Notes: generated by a model from the sequence alone, not told the origin. A DNA stretch of 64,000 nucleotides from Bradyrhizobium sp. CCBAU 53340 (GCF_015291645.1 NZ_CP030055.1:4030001-4094000), one strand, 5' to 3'; numbered from the stretch's first letter, positions 9,301-19,298 are shown. Program-made: numbers and translations.

Positions 9301-12300
9301 GACGGATTGATGCTGCCGAGCAAGGTGTCGTCGAACGCCGAGCCGAAAACGTTCGAGAAGCTTCCGACGAGGGTATCGGTGCCGACCGATGCATCGCCGG
9401 TCGCGGTGTGGGCCTGGAGGTCGACCGTCACCGCCGCCGTAGCGCTGACATAGGAGATCCGCGTCAGCAGCGCGCCCTGGCTGTTGACCAAGCCGATGAT
9501 GGTATCGTTGCCGCCGCGTCCTTCGAACTCGTTCAGACCGTCCGGAGCGCCCGGCACGCCGCTGGACCCGGTAAATCCGGTCGGATCGTAAGTATCGGCA
9601 AAGTCGGTACCGACGATGCCTTCGACCGAGATGAGCGTGTCGGTTCCGACGCCGGCTGCCGACCCGTTGACCGTCCCGGAAGCAAGATTGAAGGTCAGCC
9701 CGACGGTTGCATCGGAATATATGGCGCGGTCGAACCCGACGCCGCCGTCGAGCGTGTCGTTGCCGCCCAGGCCCTGCAGCCGGTCGTTGCCGGCGAGCCC
9801 TTGGATGGTGTCGTCGCCGGACGTGCCGACAAGCGTATCCGGACCGGCCGTGCCGACGACAAGAGCGCCGGAGTTGACGGTGATCGTGATCGTCTTGTCG
9901 AAGGTCAGCCCGCCGGAATCCGTGTCGCGCACGATCACCTGCTGGGGACCTGCGGAGAGCGCGCCGGCAACCACCAGGCTGCTCCCGCTGACGGCGAACT
10001 GGCCGCCAGCATTGTCGACCAGCGAGAACGTTGCGGTATCGCCGGCGTCCGGGTCGACCGCCGACAGGGTCCCGACGACGGTGCCATTGGCCGTGCCCTG
10101 GGGAATGGTAGCGTTGGACAACGAAATGTCGGTTGGCGCCTCGTTGACGTTGGTGGTCGCGATGGTGAACGTCGTGTCGTGGGACAGTCCGCCTGAATCG
10201 GTGGCGCGGATCGTGACCTGGTGAGAGGCCGCCTGTTCGAAATCGAGGGGGGCGGTGGTGACGAGATTGCCATTCGAGATCGCGAACAGGCCGCCGGCAT
10301 TGTCCGTGAGCGTGAAGGTGGCGCTGTCGCCCGCATCCGGATCGACCGCCGACAGGGCTCCGACGACGGTGCCCGCCGCGCTGTTCTCCGCAACCGAGGC
10401 GTTGGACAGCAGTACGGCGGTCGGCGCTTCGTTGACGTTGATGGTCGCGATGGTGAACGTCTTGTCGTACGACAATCCACCCGCGTCGGTGGCGCGAACC
10501 GTGACCTGGTGGGAAGCCGCCTGCTCGAAATCGAGCGGAGCGGTAGTGACCAGATTGCCGTTCGAGATTGCGAACAGACCGCCGGAATTGTCGGTGAGCG
10601 TGAAGGTGGCGCTGTCGCCTGCGTCCGGATCGATCGCGCCGAGCGTGCCGACGACGGTGCCAGCAGCCGCGTTCTCCAGGACAGAGGCGTTCGACAGGGT
10701 GACGTCGGTCGGTGCCTCGTTCACATTGGTGACGCCGATCTGAAGCGTCTTGCTGAAGGTCGCTCCTGCGGTATCGGCGACCTGCACGACGACCTGATAG
10801 GAGGCGGCCTGCTCGAAGTCGAGAGGAGCCGTGGTGACGAGGGCGCCGTTGGCGATGGCGAACAGGCCGCCGGCATCATTCGTCAGCGTGAAGGTGGCGC
10901 CGTCGCCAGCGTCGGGGTCCGTGTCGGACAGCGTCCCGACAACGGTGCCGGCCGGGCTGTTCTCGGCGACGGTCGCGTTGGAGATCGCGATGTCGGTCGG
11001 CGCGTGGTTCGGCGCGATCACCGCGAAGTTGGCATCGCTCAAGGTGCCGGCGAGACCGTTCATGACAATGACGATGTCGTTGGCGTCGATCGTGCCGTTG
11101 CCGTCGACGTCGATCTGGAGTTGGGTCTGGCCGCCCACATTGGCGAGGATGGCCTCGGTATGCGGCGTCGCGGGCGAGCCGTCGAGCACGCCCGATGCCA
11201 TGAAGTGCACGGAGCCGGCGAGACCTGCGACGCCGTCCAGCAGGATCTGATCCTGCGTAGCATCGAAATTGTTGATCGTATCCTCGCCGGTCGCCATCGA
11301 GGATTCGGATGCGTCGGTGTAGCGGAAGACGTCGGTCGCGGCGCTTGCCGTGATGAAGTCATTGCCGCCGCCGCCGGTCACCGTCGTGGTGCCCAATGTG
11401 TTGGCGATGGTGATGAAGTCGGTCTGGTTGCTGCCGTTGACGTGCTCGACATTGATGACGGTGACGCCGCCGTTGAACCCGGTGAGGTTCAGCGTGTCGT
11501 TGCCGGCGCCCAGATCGATGGTGTCGCCGCCGGCGTCGTTGAGCATGGTCAACGCGTCGTCGGACGCGGTGCCGTTGATATGCTGGACGTTGTAGGCGGT
11601 GATCGAATTGGTTCCCGCCGCAAGGTCCAGCGTGTTGTTGCCCTGCTGCAGGTTGACGGTCAGCCCGGAGACGTCGTTCAGCAGCGTGAGCGTGTCGTCG
11701 GAGACGGCACTGCCGCCAGCAAAGTCGCCGGTTCCGACATTCTGCACGCCGGTCAGCGCGAGGCTGTTGCTTCCAGCCGCGATCTGCAGGCCGGAATTGC
11801 CCCCGCCGAAGTCGATGGCGAGGCCGCTCTGGTCGTTGGTCAGGGTGTAGTAGGAATTAGCTGAGGTGACGACGAAATGTTCGACATTTTGGAGGGCGAA
11901 GGTCCCAAACTGCGAACCTATGGTCAGCGTGTCGTTGCCGCTGCCCAGATCTATCGAGAGGTCGTTGTTCGGCGAGTAAGGGCTGTTAACGATCGAGAGC
12001 GCATCATCGGATGCCGTGCCGTTGATGGCGTCGACATTGAAGATGCTGGTGAAGGCGTTGGCCCCTGCGGCAAGGTTCAGCGTGTTGAAGCCGTTGTTGA
12101 GGTTGACCGACAGGCCGCTCACGTCGTTCAGCAGCGTCAGCGTGTCGTCGGAGGCGGCGCTGCCGCCGACATAGTCGCCGGTGTTGACGTTCTGCAGGCC
12201 GGTCAGCGCGAGGCTGTTGCTTCCAGCCGCGATTTGCAGGCCTGAATTGCCGCCGCCGAAGTCGACGGCGAGGCCGCTCTGGTCGTTGGTCAGGGTGTAG

Positions 12301-15300
12301 AAGGCATCGACGGCGGTGATGGCCAGATGTTCGACGTTATGAAGCGCGAAGTTTCCAAACTGCGAGGCGACCGTCAGCGTGTCGTTTCCGGCGCCGAGGT
12401 CGATCGAGACGTCGTTGTTCGGCGAGTAAAGGCTGTTGGCGACCGAGAGCGTATCGTCCGAGCCGGTGCCGTTGATGGCATCGACATTGAAGATGTTGGT
12501 AAAGGCGTTGGCGCCCGCCGCGAGGTTCAGCGTGTTGACGCCGTTGGCAAGGTTGACAGACAGGCCGCTCACATCATTGAGCAGCGTCAGCGTGTCGTTG
12601 GAGACGTTGCCGGCTGCGAAGTCGCTCCCGGTCAAGATCTCGACATTGGTCACGCTGACGGAGTTCGCGCCGTTGGCGAGATTGACGCTGTCGTTGCCGC
12701 CGCCCATGTCGATGGTCAGGCCGTTGATGTTGGAGGCAAAGCCGACGAAATCGTTGCCTGCAGTGCCGACCAGGTGCTCGACATTGGCGAGGTTGAGGTT
12801 GTAGCCGCCGGTGATGCCGAGGATCACGGTATCGTTTGCGCCGGCGCCGAGGTCGATGAGGTGACCCGAGAGGCCCTGGTTGATCTTGACGTAATCGTCG
12901 GCAGATCCGGTCGCCGTCGTGAACGGGTTGGCCTGGGCGGTGAAGAACAGCCTGGGGTCGGACAGGTCGACCGGGTTCGCTGCGCTTCCCGAGGTGATCA
13001 GGACGGTGCCGTTGGTGAATTGCACTGCTTCGACGTTGGTCAGCGTATCCGTGCCGTCACGTCCGGCGACGTTGTCGGTCACGGTCGCGTGGCTGGCTCC
13101 ATCGGTCGTAATCGAATACTGAGCCTTGGTTCCGGAGTAGATGGCGATGTCGCCGCCGGCGCCGCCGTTGATCTGGTCGTTGCCGCCATTGCCGATGAAC
13201 ACGTCGCTGCCGGCGCTGCCGATCAGCGTGTCGCCGAAGGCCGAGCCGGTCACGCTGAAGACGCCGGTGAAACTGTCGGTTCCGATCGCCGCGACGTCGC
13301 CTGCCGCCGTGCCATGGGCGGTCCCGAGCGACAGGTCCACCGTGACGGCAGCAGCCGCATTGGCGTAGATCAGGCGGGTATTGCCGTTGCCGGTGATGAC
13401 GTCGTCGCCGCCGAGGCCCTCGAACTGGTTGAAGGTGCCGTTGTTGCCGACGTTGAGGGCGCCGGCCGCGCCGTATCCGGTCGCATCGTAGGTGTCGGCG
13501 TTCACCGTGCCCTGGATGCCTTCGATCGAGCGCAGCGTATCGGTGCCAACAGAGGAATCGCCGGTGACGATGCCCGCCGCCATGTTGACGGTGATGCTGC
13601 CGGTCGCCAGATAGATGTTGTTGTAGCTGGCGATATCGAAGCCGCCGCGGCCGTCGATATAATCGTTGCCGCCATTGCCGGTGAAGGTTTCGGCCACGGC
13701 CGTGTTGTTGCTGCCGTAGATGACATCGTCGAACATCGACCCTTGCACGGCATTGACACCGCTGAAGGTGTCGGTGCCGACGGACGCATCGCCGGTGGCA
13801 GTGCCCGTGCCCGGCGTCGCGCCGGTCTGCAGGTCGACCGTCACGCCTGATGTGGCGTTGTTGAAGCTGATGCGGGTGTTGCCGTTGCCGATGATGGTGT
13901 CGTTGCCGCCACCGCCGGTAAACTCGTTGAAGGTTCCGAACGAACCGGCGTTGATGCTGCTGCCGGAAAATCCCGTTGCATCGTAGGTGTCGGCGAAATT
14001 GGTGCCGCGCACCGCCTCGACCGACACCAGGGTGTCGGTGCCGACGGATGCGTCGCCGGTCACGGTGCCGGCGGCGAGGTGAACGGTGATACCGGAAGTC
14101 GTGGTCGGATCCTGGTTGTAGTCGACGCGGTCGAAGCCGCCACGGCCGTCGATCGTGTCGTTGCCGGCAAAGCCTGCGAACACCTCGACGGTGCCGAAGC
14201 CGTTATTGCTGCCGCGCAGGATGTCGTCGTGGCTCGAGCCCCAGACCGACTGTATGCCGCCGAGGAAGGTGTCGTGTCCGACAGACGCGTCGCCGTCGGC
14301 AGTGCCGGCCGCGAGATCCACGGTCACGCCGGCGGTCGCGCTCACATAGGACACGCGCGTCAGGAAGGCGCCTTGCGTATTGACGGTGCCGATGATGGTA
14401 TCGTTGCCGGCGCCGCCCTCGAATTCGTTGTAGCCGATCGGGGAGCCCGGGATGCCGGAAACGCCGGTGAATCCTGTCGCGTCGTAGGTGTCGTCGAATG
14501 CGCTGCCGACGATGGCTTCGACGTTGACGAGCGTGTCGTTGTCGACGCCCGCCCCGGAGGCGGTGCCGGCCGCCATGTTGAAGGTGACGCCGCCGGTTGC
14601 ATCGGTGTAGAGCGCACGATCGAAACCGGCGCCGCCATCGATATGGTCGTTGCCGGCGTTGCCGGCGATGCGGTCATTGCCGGCTCCGCCGAACAGCAGG
14701 TCGGCCCCGTCGCCGCCCGAGATCTGATCGTTGCCTTCGAGGCCGTCGATGGTGTCGATTGCTGCCGTGCCGGTCAGGACGTCGTTGCCCGACGTGCCGA
14801 GGATGGGGCCGGTCGGGCTGGCGACGACCGCCTCCTTGACTTGGGTCGACAGATCGGTGACGTAGGTCTGGGTCACCACGGAGGTCTGATTGGAGTCCGT
14901 GAAGTCGGTGATCGACGCGAGCGAGGTCGCCGCGTCGCCCTGGGCGACCTGTGCCGCCTGCGCGATGGTGGTGACGTTCTGAGCATCCTGGATGCTGGTG
15001 TTAGCCGCCTGCACGACGGCCGTCACCGTTGCGATCGCATCGGCGCTGACTTTGGAATCCGTGGCGATGGCGGTGACGGTATCGCCCGAGGCGAGGTCGA
15101 TAGTGCCGGCCGTTGAAATCGTCTTGGCGATGGCGTCGACAACGGCCGTCGATGATGCGCCCACCGCCGCCATCTGGACGACGGTGCTCTGGACCTGGAC
15201 ACCGGCGGCGAGCACCGCGGTGGCCTCTGCATTGCCGCCTACGGCGGCGGGTACCGGGTCAAAGGTGGTGATGTCGACCTTGGTCGGATCGATGCCGAAT

Positions 15301-18300
15301 GCGCTGGCGATTTGAGTGGCCGCGTCCGCCGCCGAGATGACGACGTTGTTCGCCGCAGCTGCGGCGACGACGGAGGCGATGAGCGTTGTCAGCGGCGTGA
15401 CGACGGTCGAGCCTTCCGGTGCCGTGAGCGTGCCCGTGAAGGCGAGGCCGGTGGAGATGTCGGTTCCGCCCGACATGATCAGGGCGCCGTGAGGGTCGTG
15501 CAGGGTGAAGCTGCCGTCGGCATTGGTCGTGGCGGACGCCTCGCCCGCATCGTAGATGCCGTTGCCATTGGCGTCGGCGAACACGAACGCGCCGGCGACG
15601 TAGCCGTCGACCGCGCGGGCGCTGGCATCGCTCAGGGCCGCCGCGACGTTGACCGTCATCGTGGTCGAGGTGAAGGCCTGCTGACCGTTTTCGATCGAGG
15701 CGACCGAGACGTTGAGCAGCAGCGTGTCCTGATGGGCGTCGGCGCCGGGAATCAGTGCAAGCGTGGAGAGCGTGGCAGCGTCGGATGGCACTTCCCAATG
15801 GCCGTCGCCGTCGAAATAGGTGCCGTGGTTGAGCGTATAGCCTGATGGAATGCCGGTGATGACGATCGGCCCCAGCGTGCCGCTGTCGTCGACCAGATGG
15901 GCCGCGATGGAGAGCGGAATCGCGGCGTCGTCGGTGCCCGACGCGGTTGCGACCTGGAGGGCAGGGGCGTCCTGGCTGCCGTGGATGGTGAACGTAACAG
16001 GCTTTTGCGTCCCGTCGATCGAGGAGACGGTGAAGGTCTCGTTCCGGACTTCGCCTGCAGCGAGGCTCTGCACCGCAGCGTTGTCGACGCTGTAGGTGTA
16101 ATGGCCGTCGGCAGAGATCGTCAGCTGGCCGAGATTACCCGGGGCGGACACCACATTGGTGGAGAAGCCGGACTGATCATGATCGGCATCGATCACCGTC
16201 ATCTGGCCCGACACCGACAATGTCGGCGTCGTCGCGTCCTCGGTGACGTCATACGCCGGCGGATCGCCAATGACGGCCGGATCGTTGATGCCGTGAACGT
16301 CGAACGAGATCACCTTGGCGGTGCCGTCGGACGAGTGGACGGTGAAAGTGTCGACGTGGGTGTCGCCAAGGGCGAGCGATTGGGTCGCTGCGTTGGCGAC
16401 CGAATAGGTGTAGGTGCCATCGGCCGCGAGCGTCAGGGTGCCGAGATTGCCGGCGCCCGTGATGGTGCCGGGCTGGAACGAGGACTGGTTCTGGTCCGGA
16501 TCGACCACCGACAGCTGGCCTGACGCGACGAGGTCGCCGGAAGGCTGAACGGCGGTGTCTTCCGTGACGTCGTGGTTGACCGGATCGCCGATCGCGGCGC
16601 CATCGTTCACGCCATAGATCGTAAACGAGACGACCTTCGATGTGCCGTCGACCGATGTGACGGTGAAGGTGTCGACCTTGGTGTCGCTGGCGCCGAGATA
16701 CTGCACGGCGCTATCGGCGACCGAATAGGTATAGCTGCCGTCGCTCTGCAGCGAGAGCGTACCGAGATTGCCGGCGCCCGCCGCAACATTGGTCTGGAAC
16801 GCGGCCTGGCCGGCGTCGGGATCGCTGATCGAAATGGTGCCGGATGCCGTCAGCGTGGCGCCGCCGACGTCCTCGGTCACGCTGGCGTTGGTGGGATCCC
16901 CGATCGTTGCCGGGGTGTTCGCCGGCGCACCGCCGTGAATGGTGAAGGAGACCTGTTTGCTGGTGCCGTCGAGCGAGGTCACCGTGAATGTGTCGACCTT
17001 CGAATTGCCGCTGCCGAGCTGCGCCGCCACGCTTTCGGCGACAGAGTAGGTGTAGCTGCCGTCGGATGCGAGCGTCAGGTGTCCCGAATTTCCGGCCGCC
17101 GAAACCACCGCCGTCTTGAACGCCGCCTCGCCCTGGTCGGCGTCCGAGATCGAGATCGACCCGGTGGCGGTCAGTGTGGTCGTGCTCGGATCGGAGTAGA
17201 CGTCGTGCACCGTGGGAGTGCCGATGACGGCTGCGTCGTTGACGCCGTGGATGGTGAAGGTCACCTGCTTCTGGGTGCCGTCGAAGGCGGTCACCGTGAA
17301 GGTCTCGGTCTTGGTCTGCCCGGCGCCGAGATACTGCACCTTGGAATCGTCAACCGAATAGGTGTAGGCGCCGTTGGTCGCGATCGAGAGCGTGCCGAGA
17401 GTACCCGCTGCCGCCGTCACGGTGGTCTTGAACGTGGATTGGTTCTGGTCGACGTCGGAGATCGAAATGGTGCCGGAGGCGGTCAGTGTGGTCGGATTGG
17501 CATCCTCGGTCACGTCGTGCACGGTCGGCGTGCCGATCACGGCGGCGTCGTTGACGCCGTGGATGGTGAAGGAGACTTGCTTGGTGGTGCCGTCGAGCGC
17601 CGTCAGGGTGAAGGTATCGACCTTGGTGTCTCCGGCGCCGAGATACTGCACGGCGCTGTCGAGGACGGCGTAGATGTAGGCGCCGTTGCTGCCGATGATC
17701 AGCGCGCCGAGATTGCCGCTGCCGGCCAGCAACGCCGGCTGGAATGCAGCCTGACCCTGGTCGGCGTCGGTGATCGAGACGGTGCCGATCGCATAGAGGA
17801 TCGGCTTGGTGGCGTCCTCGGTGACATCGTGCACGGTCGGCGTGCCGATCACGGCGGCGTCGTTGACGCCGTGGATGGTGAACGACACCTTCTTGGTGGT
17901 GCCGTCGAGCGAGGTGACCGTGAAGGTGTCGACCTTGGTCTCGCCCGCGCCGAGATACTGCACGGCGCTGTCGGCCACGGAGTAGGTGTAGGTGCCGTTG
18001 GCGGCAAGGACGAGGTTGCCGAGCGTGCCTGGGGCCGCCGTGACCGTCGTCTTGAATGCGGCCTGGCCCTGATCCGCATCCGAGATCGAGATCGACCCTG
18101 ATACCGACAGGGTGGGCTGGCTGGCATCTTCGTAGACGTCGTGCTGGGTCGGCGTTCCGATCACGGCAGCATCGTTGGTGCCGTGGATGGTGAAGGAGAT
18201 CTGCTTCGTGGTGCCGTCGAGCGCGGTCACCGTGAAGACGTCCGTCTTGACCTGGTCCGCCCCGAGATACTGCACGGCGCTGTCGGCGACCGAATAGGTG

Positions 18301-18806
18301 TAGCTGCCGTTGCTCTGCAGGACCAGATTGCCGAGGTTGCCTGCCGCGGAGATCACGGCCGTCTTGAACGCGGCTTGCCCCTGGTCGGCATCCGAAATCG
18401 AGATCGTGCCGGTCGCCTTGAGGGTGGGGCTGGTGGCATCTTCGGTCACGTCTGCCACGGTGGGTGAGCCGATGACGGCGGCGTCGTTAACGCCGTAGAT
18501 GGTGAACGACACCTGCTTCTGGGTGCCGTCGAGCGAGGTGACCGTGAAGGTGTCGACCCTGGTGTCGCCCGCGCCGAGGTACTGCACCTTGCTGTCGGCG
18601 ACCGAATAGACGTAGGCGCCGTTGGCCGCGATGGTGAGGGTGCCGAGATCGCCCGCGGCGGCGATGACCGTGGTCCTGAAGGCCGCCTGTCCCGGATTGG
18701 CATCCGAAATCGAAATCAAACCCGCCGCAACCAGCGTCTGCGGATTGCTATCCTCGGTCACCGTCGAATTGGCGGGTGTACCGATGATCGCGGCTGAATT
18801 TGACAT
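6306..18806 (-). CDS. Giant VCBS/RTX/cadherin-repeat protein, probable type I-secreted adhesin
   Basis: One uninterrupted gene of 4,166 codons. The start is ATG 18806, preceded by GGGGAGGGGG; an in-frame ATG at 18860 has no such site. Domains: nine VCBS repeats of about 104 residues (1-945, each ending like SFTIHGVNDAA); a linker with an EF-hand-like segment (DANGNGIYDAGEA, about 1075); RTX nonapeptides GGxGxDxxx (about 1335-1395) followed by beta-roll repeats; a Leu/Asn-rich repeat array (SDDTLTLLNDVSGLSVNL) to about 2490; a secretion-signal-like segment (about 2561-2598); four cadherin-like repeats (2599-2979, AENSPAGTVVGTL); a second RTX half (2986 onward); and the C-terminus ending GTLHDSNFILA. 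There is no Sec signal, which fits type I export and calcium-dependent folding outside the cell. The ABC exporter genes are not in the window. A role in attachment or biofilm is inferred from the family. Confidence 0.92.
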   Translation of the reverse strand: MSNSAAIIGTPANSTVTEDSNPQTLVAAGLISISDANPGQAAFRTTVIAAAGDLGTLTIAANGAYVYSVADSKVQYLGAGDTRVDTFTVTSLDGTQKQVSFTIYGVNDAAVIGSPTVADVTEDATSPTLKATGTISISDADQGQAAFKTAVISAAGNLGNLVLQSNGSYTYSVADSAVQYLGADQVKTDVFTVTALDGTTKQISFTIHGTNDAAVIGTPTQHDVYEDASQPTLSVSGSISISDADQGQAAFKTTVTAAPGTLGNLVLAANGTYTYSVADSAVQYLGAGETKVDTFTVTSLDGTTKKVSFTIHGVNDAAVIGTPTVHDVTEDATKPILYAIGTVSITDADQGQAAFQPALLAGSGNLGALIIGSNGAYIYAVLDSAVQYLGAGDTKVDTFTLTALDGTTKQVSFTIHGVNDAAVIGTPTVHDVTEDANPTTLTASGTISISDVDQNQSTFKTTVTAAAGTLGTLSIATNGAYTYSVDDSKVQYLGAGQTKTETFTVTAFDGTQKQVTFTIHGVNDAAVIGTPTVHDVYSDPSTTTLTATGSISISDADQGEAAFKTAVVSAAGNSGHLTLASDGSYTYSVAESVAAQLGSGNSKVDTFTVTSLDGTSKQVSFTIHGGAPANTPATIGDPTNASVTEDVGGATLTASGTISISDPDAGQAAFQTNVAAGAGNLGTLSLQSDGSYTYSVADSAVQYLGASDTKVDTFTVTSVDGTSKVVSFTIYGVNDGAAIGDPVNHDVTEDTAVQPSGDLVASGQLSVVDPDQNQSSFQPGTITGAGNLGTLTLAADGTYTYSVANAATQSLALGDTHVDTFTVHSSDGTAKVISFDVHGINDPAVIGDPPAYDVTEDATTPTLSVSGQMTVIDADHDQSGFSTNVVSAPGNLGQLTISADGHYTYSVDNAAVQSLAAGEVRNETFTVSSIDGTQKPVTFTIHGSQDAPALQVATASGTDDAAIPLSIAAHLVDDSGTLGPIVITGIPSGYTLNHGTYFDGDGHWEVPSDAATLSTLALIPGADAHQDTLLLNVSVASIENGQQAFTSTTMTVNVAAALSDASARAVDGYVAGAFVFADANGNGIYDAGEASATTNADGSFTLHDPHGALIMSGGTDISTGLAFTGTLTAPEGSTVVTPLTTLIASVVAAAAANNVVISAADAATQIASAFGIDPTKVDITTFDPVPAAVGGNAEATAVLAAGVQVQSTVVQMAAVGASSTAVVDAIAKTISTAGTIDLASGDTVTAIATDSKVSADAIATVTAVVQAANTSIQDAQNVTTIAQAAQVAQGDAATSLASITDFTDSNQTSVVTQTYVTDLSTQVKEAVVASPTGPILGTSGNDVLTGTAAIDTIDGLEGNDQISGGDGADLLFGGAGNDRIAGNAGNDHIDGGAGFDRALYTDATGGVTFNMAAGTASGAGVDNDTLVNVEAIVGSAFDDTYDATGFTGVSGIPGSPIGYNEFEGGAGNDTIIGTVNTQGAFLTRVSYVSATAGVTVDLAAGTADGDASVGHDTFLGGIQSVWGSSHDDILRGSNNGFGTVEVFAGFAGNDTIDGRGGFDRVDYNQDPTTTSGITVHLAAGTVTGDASVGTDTLVSVEAVRGTNFADTYDATGFSGSSINAGSFGTFNEFTGGGGNDTIIGNGNTRISFNNATSGVTVDLQTGATPGTGTATGDASVGTDTFSGVNAVQGSMFDDVIYGSNNTAVAETFTGNGGNDYIDGRGGFDIASYNNIYLATGSITVNMAAGIVTGDSSVGTDTLRSIEGIQGTVNADTYDATGYGAAGALNVGNNGTFNQFEGLGGDDVITGNGNTRLIYANAAAAVTVDLSLGTAHGTAAGDVAAIGTDSFTGVFSVTGSAFGDTLIGSAGSDVFIGNGGNDQINGGAGGDIAIYSGTKAQYSITTDGASHATVTDNVAGRDGTDTLTNVEAVQFTNGTVLITSGSAANPVDLSDPRLFFTAQANPFTTATGSADDYVKINQGLSGHLIDLGAGANDTVILGITGGYNLNLANVEHLVGTAGNDFVGFASNINGLTIDMGGGNDSVNLANGANSVSVTNVEILTGSDFAAGNVSNDTLTLLNDVSGLSVNLANGVNTLNLAAGANAFTNIFNVDAINGTGSDDTLSVANSLYSPNNDVSIDLGAGNDTLTVASQFGNFALHNVEHLAITAVDAFYTLTNDQSGLAVDFGGGNSGLQIAAGSNSLALTGLQNVNTGDYVGGSAASDDTLTLLNDVSGLSVNLNNGFNTLNLAAGANAFTSIFNVDAINGTASDDALSIVNSPYSPNNDLSIDLGSGNDTLTIGSQFGTFALQNVEHFVVTSANSYYTLTNDQSGLAIDFGGGNSGLQIAAGSNSLALTGVQNVGTGDFAGGSAVSDDTLTLLNDVSGLTVNLQQGNNTLDLAAGTNSITAYNVQHINGTASDDALTMLNDAGGDTIDLGAGNDTLNLTGFNGGVTVINVEHVNGSNQTDFITIANTLGTTTVTGGGGNDFITASAATDVFRYTDASESSMATGEDTINNFDATQDQILLDGVAGLAGSVHFMASGVLDGSPATPHTEAILANVGGQTQLQIDVDGNGTIDANDIVIVMNGLAGTLSDANFAVIAPNHAPTDIAISNATVAENSPAGTVVGTLSDTDPDAGDGATFTLTNDAGGLFAIANGALVTTAPLDFEQAASYQVVVQVADTAGATFSKTLQIGVTNVNEAPTDVTLSNASVLENAAAGTVVGTLGAIDPDAGDSATFTLTDNSGGLFAISNGNLVTTAPLDFEQAASHQVTVRATDAGGLSYDKTFTIATINVNEAPTAVLLSNASVAENSAAGTVVGALSAVDPDAGDSATFTLTDNAGGLFAISNGNLVTTAPLDFEQAASHQVTIRATDSGGLSHDTTFTIATTNVNEAPTDISLSNATIPQGTANGTVVGTLSAVDPDAGDTATFSLVDNAGGQFAVSGSSLVVAGALSAGPQQVIVRDTDSGGLTFDKTITITVNSGALVVGTAGPDTLVGTSGDDTIQGLAGNDRLQGLGGNDTLDGGVGFDRAIYSDATVGLTFNLASGTVNGSAAGVGTDTLISVEGIVGTDFADTYDPTGFTGSSGVPGAPDGLNEFEGRGGNDTIIGLVNSQGALLTRISYVSATAAVTVDLQAHTATGDASVGTDTLVGSFSNVFGSAFDDTLLGSINPSGTVEVFDGRAGNDFINGRGGFDRADYNNDPATTTGITVNMANGTVVGDSTIGSDTLRSVEAVRGTNFADTYVATGFNGASTNAGSNGTFNEFTGNGGDDSITGNGNTRLSFTNATAAVTVNIANGTASGDASVGHDTFTGVNAIMGSMFDDTIVGSGNTTSAETFTGLAGNDFIDGGSGFDISSYNNIYFTTGAVTVNMGAGTATGDASIGSDTLRSIEGIQGTNFNDSYNASTFGTGTALNIGSNGAFNQFEGLGGNDTVVGNGNTRMIYSSATGGVTIHMAAGTADGDASVGHDTFSGVNSATGSQFADTYDATGFTDSGTFNSGTFNLFEGLGGNDTITGNGNTRIAYSQAAAAVTVDLSLGTAHGTAGGDVANVGTDTIIGGVNSVQGSNFNDTLTGGAGNELFFGGAGDDTISAGGGNDQITGQAGNDTIDGGAGTDMAIYTGPSSAYTITTLAGGQIQVADSTPTRDGTDVLTNVEVLQFSDVTTLLASGTAASPIDISTMGLGPNGNAVHGTTGDDYLMVGGSAFGHPIDLGAGNDTVALAAGVTLTLVNVENVVGSSGDDFIGLANNANGLSIDGGTGNDFVGLANGVNSIVVHNVENVNGSDFTGSSDDTLTLLNDVTGVSVNLANGSNTLNLAAGANSLVDISNVQHVNGTSSDDVLTVTDTIWTPDNNPTVDLGAGNNTLNIGSQFESMTLLNTQHLNGSSLDNYFTLHNDVSGLAVDLGAGNDTLNLANGTNSLSLVNVENLNGSDFTGGINPSDDTVTLLNDVSGLTVNLGDGVNTLNLAAGVNSLDNLFGIAQLNGTASDDTLTVTQQAFGTVFDMGGGNDTINFQSAANNLTVVNTETVNGSAGNDFITIGTGAAATTVTGGAGADMITVGSSPVNFNFNAVGDSQVGNGDTVVNFDASSDTFTFTTMTGPNGFTGAIHFVGTATFDGTAGALQSEARVDNASGNATLQIDVNGDGVMDSHDIEIHLTNYTGTLHDSNFILA
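15975..18790 (-). repeat. Nine tandem VCBS-repeat coding units, period about 312 bp
   Basis: The 5' part of the giant gene consists of nine successive units of about 104 codons. Each begins near xVIGxPTxxDVTEDA, continues GxISISDADQGQAAF, then YTYSVADSAVQYLGA, and ends SFTIHGVNDAA. Units 2-6 are the most alike at both DNA and protein level, indicating recent amplification. Units 8 and 9 are more divergent. Such arrays change copy number by recombination and may collapse in short-read assemblies. Confidence 0.85.
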
Positions 18807-19298
18807 AGCTGTGCCCCCTCCCCAAAATTCATTGGTTAGCTGTCGAAACGCGATTGGCATTGTCAGTGTCGGCGCGAAAATGTTGCGCCAGTCGGATGCG
18901 AATAAAATCCTTCTCTAAAATTAGGCGGAATGTTTCCGAGAACGCGAAGTGCGTCAAGTAGGAAACAAAGATTAGGGAAAACTACGGACTCAAGCTTAAC
19001 GGGATCGCGCACCGTCCCGTCGCGGTTGCATCGGGCGAGCCTGAGTTTTGCCCTTGTTTTGCAGGCAGAAGCGGCGTGCGAGAGCAGATCATATTAATGT
19101 AAAGTTGAATTCGCATCGCAAAACAGCTTTAGTTGGCGGGACTGGCGCGCCAAGGAAGAGGCGGCATGAGCTGGCGCATCGCTTCGTTCAAAAGTGAACA
19201 CATCGGCGCGCCGGGGCGGGCCATCCGAACCCTGTCCGTGAAGCCGAGAGCACCAACCAACAGGAGCCGAGCGGCAAAACGGGGTTATCGCAAATTCG
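18807..19298. other. Intergenic region upstream of the giant adhesin gene
   Basis: About 490 bp without a convincing gene. It includes the AT-richer leader of the adhesin gene (18807-19100, with several short A/T runs) where its promoter should lie. I could not fix -35/-10 boxes. The long leader suggests room for regulatory binding sites. Confidence 0.4.

Noticed and set aside
12327..13850. Long plus-strand frames (up to 507 codons) opposite the giant adhesin gene
   Set aside because: They have the Gly/Val/Arg/Asp-rich periodic composition expected from reading the complement of repeats; no family signature and no independent ribosome-binding site.
15975..18790. CRISPR-like periodic repeats
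   Set aside because: The repeats are 312 bp, in frame, and code for VCBS domains; there are no short spacers or cas genes.
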